A stretch of 64,000 nucleotides of DNA, taken from Termitomyces sp. T153. Lineage: Eukaryota; Basidiomycota; Agaricomycetes; Agaricales; Lyophyllaceae. Where the stretch lies: contig JACKQL020000026.1 of assembly GCA_018296165.2 (NCBI GenBank), positions 248,001-312,000 on the forward strand, written 5' to 3'. The notes under the pieces were generated by a model that saw nothing but the letters and a program-made list of their open reading frames with translations, did not search any database and was not told the DNA's origin. The position numbers and the translations under genes are program-made. Positions 43,068-53,952 of the stretch are shown piece by piece. The first letter of the stretch is position 1. Each line of letters begins with the position of its first letter.

Positions 43068-44131
43068 TAGATAGGGTAGCTGGCAGTAGGAAGTTAATAA
43101 TGAGGGCGAGTCAGTAACCGTCCCAGAGAACGAGAGTTGAAATGGTGTATTCGAGGTGAAGTAGAAGTTGGTCGCTATCGCTAGCTGCGGTCGCTAGTGA
43201 TAATAAGGGGAAGATGAGTGAAGACGGATAACGTTGCTAAGACTAAGCGATCCCTTAACGGTGGTGAAAGGGATAGAGCGAAAGAGAGGAAATGACAAAG
43301 GGAAAGACTGAAATCAAAGGACGAACGTAAACTAGTCGTTAGCCGTAGTCGCTAACGTCGCTAAGTCGAAATAACGCTAACGGGCACCCGTAATTGGTAC
43401 CACACGAAGTCGATGTCGAAGTCGAAGAGGCTTGTCGCTAAGCCTAAGTCGAAGACGAGATGAGAGAGAGACAAAGGGGTAGACGAAATCTTAAGCTGGT
43501 AGGCTTATAGAGAGGTACGATCCGATGGTGGAAGTCGATGGTAATTGCCTTCCATGAGTTCTATGTACAAGCAGTATTTATATGTTCCCAGAGTACAGTA
43601 AGGGAGGGTAAGCAATTAAGTGCCACTAGCGACGGCGTCTGTCACTGTTTACGGTGCGTGCCAGACGTCAGTCTTGTAACTAAGTAAAAGGGTCGTAGAT
43701 GAGGTCTTAGCGACGACTAATTGCTAATAAAACCAAAAAAAAAAGAACGAGTCCGCTGTCAACTCCTGAAGCGCAGACGCCGTCCCAGTATATGTGTAAG
43801 CTCGGTAACTAAATGATAGGGAAAAAGGTACGCGTCTGATAATTTGTCCATATATGGTAGAGCCTTGTTTGGTCGCCAAGATCGCTAGTGTCGCTAGTAA
43901 TCGTCGCTAGGGGGAGTCTAGGCCTTGAGGATCTAGACCTAAGTTCCAGACTTCACGTGATATTCCTCGTGATTGATAAGTCTCGTGATTGCTAGAGTCT
44001 CGTGATTCGGTCCCATCCTCGTGCTAAGTCCCGTGCGCTGAGTGTTGTGACTTGTGTCGGGTTCAAAGTAGTCAGCTGCCGCTAAGTCCGAAATGTCAAA
44101 AATGGTGCTCAGCGATAACTGGGGCTCATCA
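43002..44131 (-). repeat. Gy-A 5' LTR with promoter
   Basis: 1,130 bp. A minus-strand TATAAATA box is the complement of 43575-43582 and is conserved in the fossil LTRs (near 3930 and 22826). Transcription should start shortly downstream, leaving the gag ATG at 43067 within the transcript. Confidence 0.95.
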
Positions 44132-44135
44132 ACGT
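44132..44135. other. target-site duplication ACGT, right copy
   Basis: Matches 32854-32857. Confidence 0.85.
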
Positions 44136-47100
44136 CTCCCACCCTGGCACCAGTACCTCCAGAGCGACCCAGAGTCCCTCAACCTCCAATGGCAACCCCG
44201 ACAAAGAAGGAAACACCACTCCACCTCAGTCACCCTCAATCACATTATGATGGCTGCCTCCCAACATACCCTGGAATCGATACAAAGGCCTGTGGTACCC
44301 TGACCAGCAACACTCAAATCCCCTGACTAACTCTGCCACCACTCCAGACTCAACTGCTACCACTCTGACATCCAACTCCATCAACTCTGGAAATCTCAAC
44401 ATTAAAATCATCAGTGCTGTCCCCTTTGCATGCCTTCTACAAGATGGCACCCCTGCCTTCCAGTTACAAATCATGCCAGCTCTACTCAAGGAGCACCTCC
44501 ATGCAGGGACCACCACGCCAGAGAGCAAGACAAAGGAACAGATCCTATCCAAAGTAGTTCCCCTGGAGTGTCATGAGTTTGCTGACGTGTTCTCTGAAGG
44601 GAGTGCCAAAGAACTTCCCCCACACCACTCCTATGACCACAAGATTGACCTTGAAGAAGGCACCTCACCCCCATTTGGCAAGATCTACAACATGTCCAAG
44701 ATTGAGCTCCAAGCCTTGAAGGAATACTTTGACAACATGCTCAGCAAGGGCTTCATATGCCCATTGATCTCTGCTGCTGGCACTCCGGTTCTGTTCACCA
44801 AGAAGAAGGATGGGTCACTCTGACTCTGTGTGGATTATCAGGGACTCAACAAAGTCACCAAAAAGAACCGGTATCCCCTCCCCTTGATCAGAGACCTCAT
44901 TGATCATCTCCACAGTGCCAAGATTTATACAAAGATAGACCTCTGCTCCAGCTACAACAATGTCCAGATTGCTCCAGGACATGAATGGAAGACCACCTTT
45001 TGCACCTGCTATGGCCTCTTTGAGTACCTCATAATGCCCTTCGGAATGACTAACTCCCCCACCACTTTCCAGTACTTCATGAACAACATCTTCCACAACA
45101 TAAATGATGTTTTCATTATTGTGTATCTGGACAACATCCTGATCTACTTGAATTCACTGAGGGAGCATCTGGAGCACGTCTGCTGCATCTTAGAATGACT
45201 CCGAGAGTACCACCTTCATGCCAAACTTGAGAAATGCTCCTTCCACATGACAGAGGTCAAATATCTCGGAGTCATTGTCACCCCTGATGGACCCTGCCAA
45301 GGTCAACACAATACTCAACTGCCAAGGTCAACGCAATACTCAACTGGCCCCCACTGCAGAACGTCAAGGAGGTACAGTCATTCCTGGGGTTTGCTAACTA
45401 ACTCACACAGAAGGACACCCCTTGGAATTGGGATAGCAAGTGCCAGAGCATATTCCTCCTCCTGAAGAAGGCCTTCACCTCCGCTCCAGTACTCCGCCAT
45501 TTTGACCTCTCCCTGCCAATCATGCTCGAATGTGACGCCTCCGACTACACTATTGCCAGGATACTCTCCCAGTCAGACTTGGGGGGCAAAGATCTCCATC
45601 CTGTTGCCTTCTACACCTGATCAATGATCCCAGCGGAACTCAACTACAACATCTATGACAAAGAACTCCTTGCGATTGTCAAAGCCTTCTGTCAGTGGCG
45701 GGCCTACCTCAAGGGGTCCCCACACTGCATCCAAGTATACTCTAACCACAACAACCTGCAATACTTTACGACCATGAAACAGCTCAGCCACCGCCAAGCT
45801 CAATGGTCCGAAATCCTCTTGGAGTATGACTTCACCATCCACTACCACTCCAGGCAACTCAGCACGAAGCCCAACACCCTCACTTGAAGGTCCAATGTGT
45901 ATCCAAAGAAGTCATTTGAAGCTGAACAGAATGCATTCAACCATCAAGTGGTAATCCCCCCCAAACATCTACATGCCATGCTGATTTTAAAGAAGAAGGA
46001 ATTCTCCAGCAAATCAGAAATTCACTCCCAGACTCCTTCTTTACCCAGCATGACCCCCACAACAACCCTGACAAGTCGAGTGCCAAGAATCTCTTTTCAC
46101 TGTCTCCGGACCACCGCCTCCTGCTCCGGAGTGGACAAATTTATGCTCCAGACCACAAGTCCATCCACCTCAACATACTCTGGCAACACCACAACCATAA
46201 GCTCCAGGGGCACCCAGGAATTTGTAAGACCCTTCAACTCATCTCCCAGACTTACTTTTGGCCAGGAATGAAGAAGGACATCACACAATACGTAAGGGCC
46301 TGTAGACCTTGCCTCTGGGCCAAGGTACCCCGTCACTGCCCCCACAGATTATTGAAACCCCTCCCCGTTGGCCACCACCCCTGGTCCTCCCTATCAATGG
46401 ATTATATTGTTGAACTCCCCAACTCTGAAGGTTTCAACGTGATCCTCGTTGTTGTTTGCCACCTCACCAAGCAAGCCCTCTTCATCCCTTGCCACACCAC
46501 TGACAATGCTCCAGAGTTTGCCAAACTATTCCTCAAACACGTATTCTCCAAGCATGGGCTCCCAGATGACATTGTCTCCAACTGCAGACCCCTGTTTGTA
46601 TCCCACTTTTAGCAATCACTATGCAAGGTGTTTGAGATCAAAACCAGCCTCTCCACCGCCTATCGCCTGGAGACCAATAGACAAACAGAACAAGTGAACC
46701 AGATGCTGGAGCAGTATCTCTGCCTATACATTAACTATTTACAGAACAACTGGCATGCAGAACTCCCCCTCACTGAATTCACCTACAACAACATGCCCCA
46801 CTCTGCCACCAGAGTCTCCCCCTTCTATGCCAACAAAGGCTACAACCCCCGACTCACCCTGTCCCTGAAAGACATTCCCTCCTATGTTGCCTATGAAGTT
46901 GCTGAGGACCTCCGATCCCTTCACTAATTCCTCTGGGACAAGATCGACACTGCCAATCAAGCCTACTCCAAACATGCTGATGCCCAACGTGATCCCACTC
47001 CTGACTGGCCCCCCAGCACCTTGGTTTGGCTCAATTGACACAACCTCAAGACCCGGAGGCCCTCCATTAAACTAGACCACAAATGCCTCAGTCCTTTCAA

Positions 47101-47454
47101 AGTCCTCCAGAAGGTCTCCATGCATGCCTACAAACTTGACCTACCTTCAGGCTTGAAAGGCCTCCACCCCATATTCCACGTTTGACTCCTCAAAAAACAT
47201 GCCCCAGACCCCTTCCCCGGCCAGCGCCCCAGCTGACCACCCCCGTTGAAGTCAAGGATGAGTACTGCTACAAGGTCAACCAAATCCTCAACTCCTGCTT
47301 GGTCCACAGACGGCCCCAGTACTTAGTCTGCTGGAAGGGCTACAGACCTGAGAATAACATGTGGGAGCCCCAAAAAAACCTTGACAGAGCCCCTGACAAA
47401 CTTCGGGACTTCCATCAACAACACCCCACCAAGCTCTGGGACCCCCAGGACTAG
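44136..47454 (+). pseudogene. Gy-B RT-RNase H-integrase-chromodomain (decayed)
   Basis: Continuation of the element cut at 32857. RT about 44590-45300: [18 protein letters not shown], and YLDN at about 45126 in place of YLDD. RNase H about 45500-45890 (YDKELLAIVKAF). Integrase about 46180-47180: HPGICKT, CRPC, MDYIVELP, and the TDN-equivalent mutated to SNCRP near 46582. A chromodomain closes it at about 47250-47420 (YLVCWKGYRPENNMWEP), which marks a chromovirus; such modules bind modified histone tails and guide integration. A 25-bp unit is duplicated in tandem at about 45293-45345. Stops and frameshifts, mostly at former CGA or CAG/CGG codons, kill it. Confidence 0.88.
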
Positions 47455-47649
47455 CAAGTACAGATGGCATCAGTGGGCATAACCCCTGCCTCTGGATTTA
47501 TCAGGAATTCAACTCCCATGAGTACCCCCCCCCTACATGTTTTTACTTACTCTGCCCCTCACTCATTCTGAAAACTTCTCATGCTCAGCAGAAGTATAAG
47601 AAGTCTGATATTCACAAAAGCTACAAGGAAGAAATATAGAAATAGGGGA

Positions 47650-49311
47650 GCGCGGGGCCATGAAAAACCAGAGTCCAGAAAGCCCCTACTCCTCCTCCCC
47701 CTCTGACTCCACCTCCACTATCCTCCCCACTAGATCCACCTCCAGCTGCACTATTACTGTTGCCAGAACTTCAGGATGCTCTAAGAGCGGCTCCACCACA
47801 TCCATTGCCACCTCCCACCATGCTCCAGAGTCCACCAATGTCCCGCCAGCAGATGCTCCATCTGCATGACCCCTTGCCCCAACTCCGGCGGGAGATCCCC
47901 AGGCATCCTCGCCAACCCATTGTGGATGGACCCCAGCACCGCCAATGCTCCGTCAAGGAGGATGTGGTGCTCCCTGGCCCAGTCTGCAGAATCAAATATC
48001 AGCTTGTAGTAAATGGGAGATGAAGGGAGCACTTACAGAGCACTCCCCACCACCCTGAGGCTGCCTCATTGGCAAGCCACTCTTCCTGCCACCATGCCCT
48101 CTCCACCGTCACTTGGGTCACCTCTGCACTGGACCCCCACTGAGTCCTCTGCGCCCCTGACCCCTCCAATTGTTGCCCCGCCACCTCCACCCATGCCTCC
48201 AATGGCCCCATACACACTCACAGCTCTTGAAGCTGTGACAGTCGCTCCATGGCGGTCCTCATGGCAATGTCCTTATCCCTACACGTCAAGTCCCATTCCC
48301 TCCGTTCCCTCTGAGCTGCATCCAGTTCCCTCTGAAGCCCATCCTTCGCCTCCTCCACCCTACAAACTTCTTCCCCACATGTGGCCAACAACCTCTCCAA
48401 CTCCTCCACCCAACACTGCAGGAAAGCCTCAGCAACCAACCATGACCCTCCCACAGACTGCTCAACCAAGGCCCTGGAAGCTGGGAAATACACTGTGGGA
48501 CCCAGAGAGCCCACCATCGCTGGCTCCCCCTGTGCCTGCTTGCTAGGCCCCGCCTCTGGTGAGGGGGATGCCCTCTGCTTACCCTTGTTGCATGTCGCGG
48601 GGACCCCCTCCTTCCGCCCACTCCACGGAGGCCCAACTTTCATCAGGGGCCACCCCACGCCAACTCCCCCCTCTACTCTAGAACCCCTCCCTGAGACCCT
48701 ACTCCTCTGACCCTCCTCCAACTGCATGGCAACCCACTTGTGGTCCCACCCCTGCTCTGCTGCAATGCAAGCAGCATGCCAACTCAGAGTGACAGAGCAC
48801 TTGACACCACTCTAATGTCGGGGGACCTCTTGCTCACCCCACGGCCTCTGCAAAGTACTCCAGCATCACGTCCACCTGCATGACTCTTGACCCCATAGGG
48901 ATGGGGCAGACCACCCCAGAGGCAATACCAGGCCTGGAATGAGAAGTGGGAACCACTTCTGCTGCCGACTGCACTGGAGCCTCCCCCAACAAAAGCTCCA
49001 AGGGGCCTGCCACCGCCACCAACAACTCTGATGGGACTTAATCAGCACTCTGGCCATGACAAGCAAGAGATGGTACTTACAACTATGGTACATTGCCTGC
49101 ACTCACCTACAGTCTCACTGACTCTCAGAGTCCTCTGAGGAAGAAGTCGAGGTATGTGCCAATGGGGATGAGGATGCTGCTGGAGAATACACAGAAGACG
49201 ACATTGGGAAAGTTTGGGAACCCCAGAGTACATCTGACCCTTTTCAATGACTTGGGAAGAACCCCCTGATGAGCGGTGGCCATGCTTTGACTTCATTCCC
49301 CATGCTGCCAC
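47650..49311 (-). pseudogene. antisense accessory gene of Gy-B (decayed, spliced)
   Basis: Lies between the Gy-B chromodomain and its polypurine tract, on the opposite strand to pol. Coding-like segments on the minus strand: 49311-49100 (start MAAWGMKSKHGHRSS, Ser/Glu-rich end), about 49040-48840 (VMLEYFAEAV), about 48760-48218 (KGKQRASPSPEAGPSK; then a coiled coil VEELERLLATCGEEV...LQRELDAAQRERREW), 48210-48045, and about 48010-47790 (DWAREHHILLDGALAVL). Splice-like signals fit: GTGAGC at about 48839 with TTGCATTGCAG near 48760, and GTAAGTG at about 48049 with CTACAAG near 48010. Frames are broken, so exon limits are approximate. No cysteine cluster; unrelated in sequence to the Gy-A antisense protein. 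Function unknown. Confidence 0.6.
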
Positions 49312-49403
49312 TGCTACTGTGGTCTGATCAATATTGCTCGACTTTGATTCCTATGCCCCACTGATCCCCGAACTGTGCCCCATGTCTTGAGGGTCTCGAC
49401 ACT

Positions 49404-49416
49404 GAAGGGGGGGTGA
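49404..49416 (+). other. Gy-B polypurine tract
   Basis: GAAGGGGGGGTGA immediately precedes the LTR start TGTCACAACC at 49417, fixing this LTR as the 3' LTR of the plus-strand Gy-B element. Confidence 0.8.
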
Positions 49417-50394
49417 TGTCACAACCCACTCCCTAGACTCTGACACCACCCCCAGCCTCTCCAACGCTCCGCCAAACTCCCCAACTCTCACCCACCCTCC
49501 ACGCCCACTTTGGGCAACTCTGACACTTCCTTGGCAAACCCCAATGGCTCCTTGATCAACTCCAATGCCTTCTCTGCAGCAGTTGACACATCCCCTGAAT
49601 TCCCCTGAATTCCTGAGACTTCCCCCGACCCCAGAGCAATCCACTTTCCAACTGATCCCATCAGAATGTCACTGCAGCCTGCTCCAAGATCGCACCTGAC
49701 ACCTGTTGACTCCGCGCAGTTCCATCAAGCCCACCACCATATCCTCTGCCCTCCAGAACCACCCAGTAGTAGGTATATAAGTTGTAGAGTAACCCCTGGT
49801 ACTTTAGTCTTGATATTGCATTTACTGATTTTCTATGTCTCGTCTTTTGTCTTGTCTTTTGTCTCATCACTGTTTCTATTTTTAGTTTCAAATCTATCTC
49901 TTTTCTCTGTCTCATCTTGCCTCATCTCTGTCTTGTCTCAACTGTGTATATTTCCTTTGTCTTCCTAAGTTCCTTTCATCTCCAATGTCAGTACAAACTC
50001 CATGCATGCGCTACAACCCAAATATTCTTATGACAACTCCGGACCTCACTCCCCACTCAGCCCAGGAACCCATCACACCTTGGTGATCTCCTGTCAAACT
50101 CCAGCTCCACCCCCATCAATTGCAAAGCCTCCACTTACCCCGCATTCTATTTGCATGCCCTCAAACTTGTTCTGGCACCCGTCCAGGTTTGACGTCTAAT
50201 ATACTTGGTCTTAGACGTTCCCAAACCACTCCAGACTTGCTCAGACCGCCCCCCCTAGCTCCCCCTTGCAAGTCCCTCCCCTCTGCGCCAATCCTGGACA
50301 CTTGGTACACTTGGTTATAAGTGCAGGACATCGCGTCTGCCTAGTAAGGATTTGCCAGTGTAGCTGAGCCCCCATTGTCAGCAGAACCTGACAG
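49417..50394 (+). repeat. Gy-B 3' LTR
   Basis: 978 bp, TGTCACAACC...AACCTGACA, TATATAA at 49774-49780. Its sense partner, the 5' LTR of the same element, is not found at the left end: the LTR at 30172..31309 has the wrong orientation. Confidence 0.85.
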
Positions 50395-51338
50395 GACAAC
50401 ACATGACACAGAGTTTGATGACAATACAGTGGCTCATAGATAGCCAACAAGGAGGACAAGGACCAAATGGATCAATCATGATGATCAGACCTGAGAGAAA
50501 TGACTGTATGCTGCAATGGTAGCAAGCCAATACAACCTAAAGCACACAAAAGGAAAAACAAAAGTTGTCTCCAGCAAACCTGCCAGACCATGTCTAAGAG
50601 CTATGTGACAGAGAATGAAAACCTCAGTGACTGTCACAGTGAGAGAGATCAACTAAGCTTATTGTACCTATGTGACAGAGAATGAACTATGCATAAGGTA
50701 ATCAGTCCATATATAAAAAGTATAGTTAGATGAAGCACTTACAACCTCAGTGACTGTTGCAATGAGAGAGATCAACTGAGGTTGTAATGCCACATTGACA
50801 TGCATTCAGAGTGCAAAACTATGTGACCATGTAGTCCAGCTGACCACACTAGTACTGTCCATCTAACAAGCATCTAAAGGAGTTCTAGAGTTCTAGCTAC
50901 TCATCTGGCAGAGGGAGATCCAAAGAGAACAAGTCTAAGTATTCCTACTGCTAGTGTTCAGAAAATTGACTCTAGAGCTTCTGGAAGAAACACTCAACAA
51001 CAACTAAATCCAGAGTCCAACCCAAAAATGGAAATCCATTGTAAACAGCCTCAATCTTCAGACTCACAGCACATGACCACATACAAATATGACCAAAAGA
51101 TATCCCTTGGTTGGAAGTACTTGTGACCTGAAGATGGGGGGTCAACAATGAATGGCAGGCACAGAATAATGGAAACAATCCAGGGGTCTGGTAAGAGGCA
51201 GTGTGGAAGGAGCAATGCTTATCAGAATAATGCACAGAGAACCAGTGCAGCATAAGGGCTGAAACTGGGACCAATAAATAGGAAAAGAGAAGGAGAATAG
51301 AGGGAAATCATAAGCAGGAAAAATGGTGTCCCCTTACA
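50395..51338 (-). repeat. LTR-C-type remnant and 210-bp repeat, inverted
   Basis: On the minus strand an LTR starts at 51338 (TGTAAGGGGACACC) and matches the LTR-C copy at 8833 through CCAGTTTCAGCCCTTATGCTGCACTGG and 'CACTGCCTCTTACC'. Further left, 50580-50800 is an inverted copy of 2840-3060 with the same AACCTCAGT hairpin arms, and 50893-50925 repeats the CTTTGGATCTCCCTCTGCC phrase in inverted form. No coding potential supported. Confidence 0.6.
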
Positions 51339-52112
51339 GCCACATGAATGCAGTCTAAGTCATGTGTCACTGCTGGCATGCAAGTTTGGTATGGATGGGT
51401 TAACAGTGTTTGGGTCATGTGTAGACATAGTGTTGGGGTTGTGTGTGGGCATGCTGTACTTCCATGCAAGATATGCATCTGCCAAGACTTTCGAGACTGG
51501 AGCCCAGTTGTGTTCCTGTTGTTGAACTCTTTGCTTCCATGTATGGTTATCAATATGGTACTGCCCATGCAACCTACTTCAAGTTTTTGTTAGGTTCCAA
51601 TCATCCCACCAGCAGAAGACAAACATACTAACTAACTATCATATTGCATGCTGCATGAGTAAGTGACATGTGTAGGGCATCAGACTCCATGACACCTTCC
51701 CAGTCTGAATCATTTCCATAAGTGACAGGCGTGTTATCTAGTATAAGCAAGTCAGTGGCATGCTGAATCTCCCAAAGGGCCTGGAGTGTTTTGTTTCCAA
51801 GCCCTGAAACCTTTCAGCACAATGGCATAGCCTTCAGAGAGTGTGTTCTCACCTCGAAGGTTTTGTTCATAATGCTCTCTGGTATGTTCATGATCTTCCT
51901 GGATGGCCTGCATTCCAAGCCAAATCTTTCTGTTGGTATTGCCAGATGCTTTGTGGAGCCTGACGCTGCAGCTTATTACTAGATCTACATTATACAATCA
52001 AATCATGCTAATATGATCACAACTCGACTGGTTAGCAGCCCTTCACGGACGGCCTCTGTTGAGGGAACAGTCACCAGTCTAGATCACAACTTCGAACCGA
52101 CCATATACTTAC
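51339..52112. other. transition stretch from repeat to host DNA
   Basis: Nothing I can support as a gene. CpG-poor until about 51.95 kb, then host-like. Confidence 0.5.
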
Positions 52113-52413
52113 TGAGTCCAAGTTTCTCCTGCTAATCGTCCACTCGTCTTAATGTGTGATGTGAGAGTCATATAGTGATCCTCGTAGCGCTTCAATGATG
52201 CGAGAAAAGATTGACATACATCTGCGTAGAAAGTCCGCGCTGAGAGGACTAAATCAAAGGGAGAATTATTCTGAATAGATTCCAGGCCGCTACAAATGCC
52301 AAGAGGCGAATAATAAAGGGCACTATTTTGAAAACGTTGGACAACACAGATGAAAACCAGTGGACCAAGTCTTGTGACGGGATCCCAAGTGCCTGGGATT
52401 ACGAATAAGGTAT
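52113..52413 (-). pseudogene. possible exon of an unidentified gene or gene relic
   Basis: The minus strand has an uninterrupted 100-codon frame: FVIPGTWDPVTRLGP at the right, then GLESIQNNSPFDLVLSART, ending LAGETWT next to a consensus donor GTAAGTAT at 52112. Codon content looks protein-like (mixed hydrophobic and charged) rather than random. A further short coding-like stretch (LNMLGARVLIITTLYR followed by GTATGT) lies to the right near 52470-52520, but the phases do not join cleanly, so the gene may be broken next to the repeats. Family not recognised. Confidence 0.35.
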
Positions 52414-53359
52414 CTTAATCAAATCCTTTCTTTATTTTAATTCTGACGAAGGAAACAGGAGACATACTCTATAAAGCGTTGTAATGATCAAGACACGAGC
52501 TCCAAGCATATTCAAGCTGGCTTACTGAGGTTTGTTAGAAGATTACCAGATAAAACGCAAAACAATGTTGGCACTGTCTAGACCTTCAGATAAACAGCTG
52601 GAGGATAATGACTGATAGTAAGTGGCAAGAACACCAGACGCAAAGCATCCGCCAAATCCAAGACAGATCGAACGCTAAAGGTCCAACGCTGACAAATTCA
52701 TAGTAATGTTCCGAAAAAAAAAACATTGAAATTAAATCTGAGTTATATGCATCTCGTTCCCACTAAAGCATGTTATGGAGACCTCAATCCATCAGAAGTC
52801 ATGTTCGGACGTGATACATAGCATCTAGAAGGAGACACGATTATATGTTGTGAAGACTCTCAATCCATCAAAAATAATTTTCGAAGGTGTTATGTACGCA
52901 ACATCCAGCAGGAGACATTCCTCTAGTCAGACACTTCCTTGTCCAGAACATTCAAGTGTAAGAGCTATGCAGACTTCAATATTTTCACATTCCATTGCTG
53001 AGAGTACTGCATCAGGCTTCGAAAGGCATTGACATGAAAACGCCTACGCCCCAGTATCTTTCAGGTACATACAGTTCGTGAATGTCAAAGATTGCAGCAA
53101 CCAGAAAAAAATGGTGTATGTTGCCCCAGTCGAATAAGTACAGACCAGCGCACAGCGCAAGTTCGACAAAAACGAAGGCAAAGTCGAAAACAATGCCGCT
53201 GACTAATCTTCCAAACCCTTTTGAGCAACTGTACAGTTATCCGGAGTTTGCCGAAGCCGCCATGCGTCGCACTAGACTAGACAAAATTGATACACACAAA
53301 GCCGCCAAAGTCGTGCACGCCCGCCTCCCCGCTCCCTTCCTCAAGAAAACAACGTCAAT
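52414..53359. other. intergenic stretch upstream of RPS19
   Basis: About 950 bp, apart from the short coding-like stretch noted for the preceding feature. An open frame runs through 53082-53414 but shows no family and covers the RPS19 5' region, so I treat it as chance. The region should hold the RPS19 promoter; no clear TATA box. Confidence 0.55.
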
Positions 53360-53952
53360 ATGCCGGGAGTACGTGACATCAGGTGGGCCGGACCCTTGTC
53401 CGCACGAAAAATAGGTTATTGACCTTTTCGTCATCTCCCTAGCGCAGAGGCTTTCATCGCCGCCTACGCTTCCCACTTGAAGCGCTCTGGAAAACTCGAG
53501 GTTCCTGTTTGGGTTGATCTCGTAAAAACTGGGTCGTTCAAAGAGCTCGCACCTTACGACCCCGATTGGTTCTATGTTCGTGCAGGTGCGCATGCTGCAA
53601 GTCTAAATGCGTCATATTGATTCTTACAAGCATTTCTTTTGTACCAGCTGCCGTCGCACGGCACATATACCTCCGCAAGGACGTTGGTATTGGTGCCCTG
53701 ACAAAACTCCACGGTGGCCGTAACCGACGCGGCAACCGCCCCTCGCACCACGCCGACTCGTCCGCGTCCGTGCAGCGCAAAATCTGCCAAGCCCTTGAGA
53801 AGATTGGTGTGCTCGAACAGACAGAAAATGGTGGACGGAGAATCTCTCAGGACGGTCAGCGGGATTTGGACCGGATCGCGACTGCTGTGGTTGAGGCCGC
53901 CAAGGAGGAGGAAGAGGAAGATGAGGAGGAAGCAGAGGAGGACGAGGAGTAA
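53360..53952 (+). CDS. RPS19: 40S ribosomal protein eS19
   Basis: Exons 53360..53382, 53443..53585 and 53648..53952 join to 157 codons (156 aa). The start codon opens MPGVRDIS, matching the MPGVTVKDV-type start of eS19. Signature stretches follow: [65 protein letters not shown], and [17 protein letters not shown]. The first intron splits the short MPGV exon from the rest, common in eukaryotic RPS genes. The protein acts in 40S subunit assembly and 18S rRNA 3' processing. The C-terminus ends in about 15 Glu/Asp residues, longer and more acidic than in animals. Confidence 0.95.

Larger units (their letters stand above)
32858..44131 (-). mobile_element. young, apparently intact Gy-A Ty3/gypsy retrotransposon with antisense gene
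   Basis: An 11,274-bp element on the minus strand: 5' LTR (43002..44131), primer site, gag-protease, pol, an antisense six-exon gene on the plus strand, polypurine tract, 3' LTR (32858..33995). The LTRs share ends TGATG...CATCA. They differ, by eye, by GT versus CC near 33398/43551 and by the length of one A run (18 versus 10). A 4-bp duplication ACGT flanks it. Both polyprotein frames are open, CpG is not depleted, and it interrupts an older Gy-B element. All this says recent insertion and possible activity. TAGCG/CGCTA pentamers are unusually dense throughout. Confidence 0.95.

Noticed and set aside
48013..48546. 177-residue plus-strand frame downstream of the Gy-B chromodomain
   Set aside because: Proline/threonine-rich mirror of the minus-strand coiled-coil coding segment, which has splice signals and helix-forming residues.
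30172..50394. The two LTR-B copies as a pair bounding one intact Gy-B element
   Set aside because: They are in opposite orientation by their TATA boxes; only the right one has a polypurine tract next to it.
53082..53414. 110-residue frame before RPS19 as a separate gene
   Set aside because: It overlaps the RPS19 start exon in another frame and ends in its first intron; no family features.
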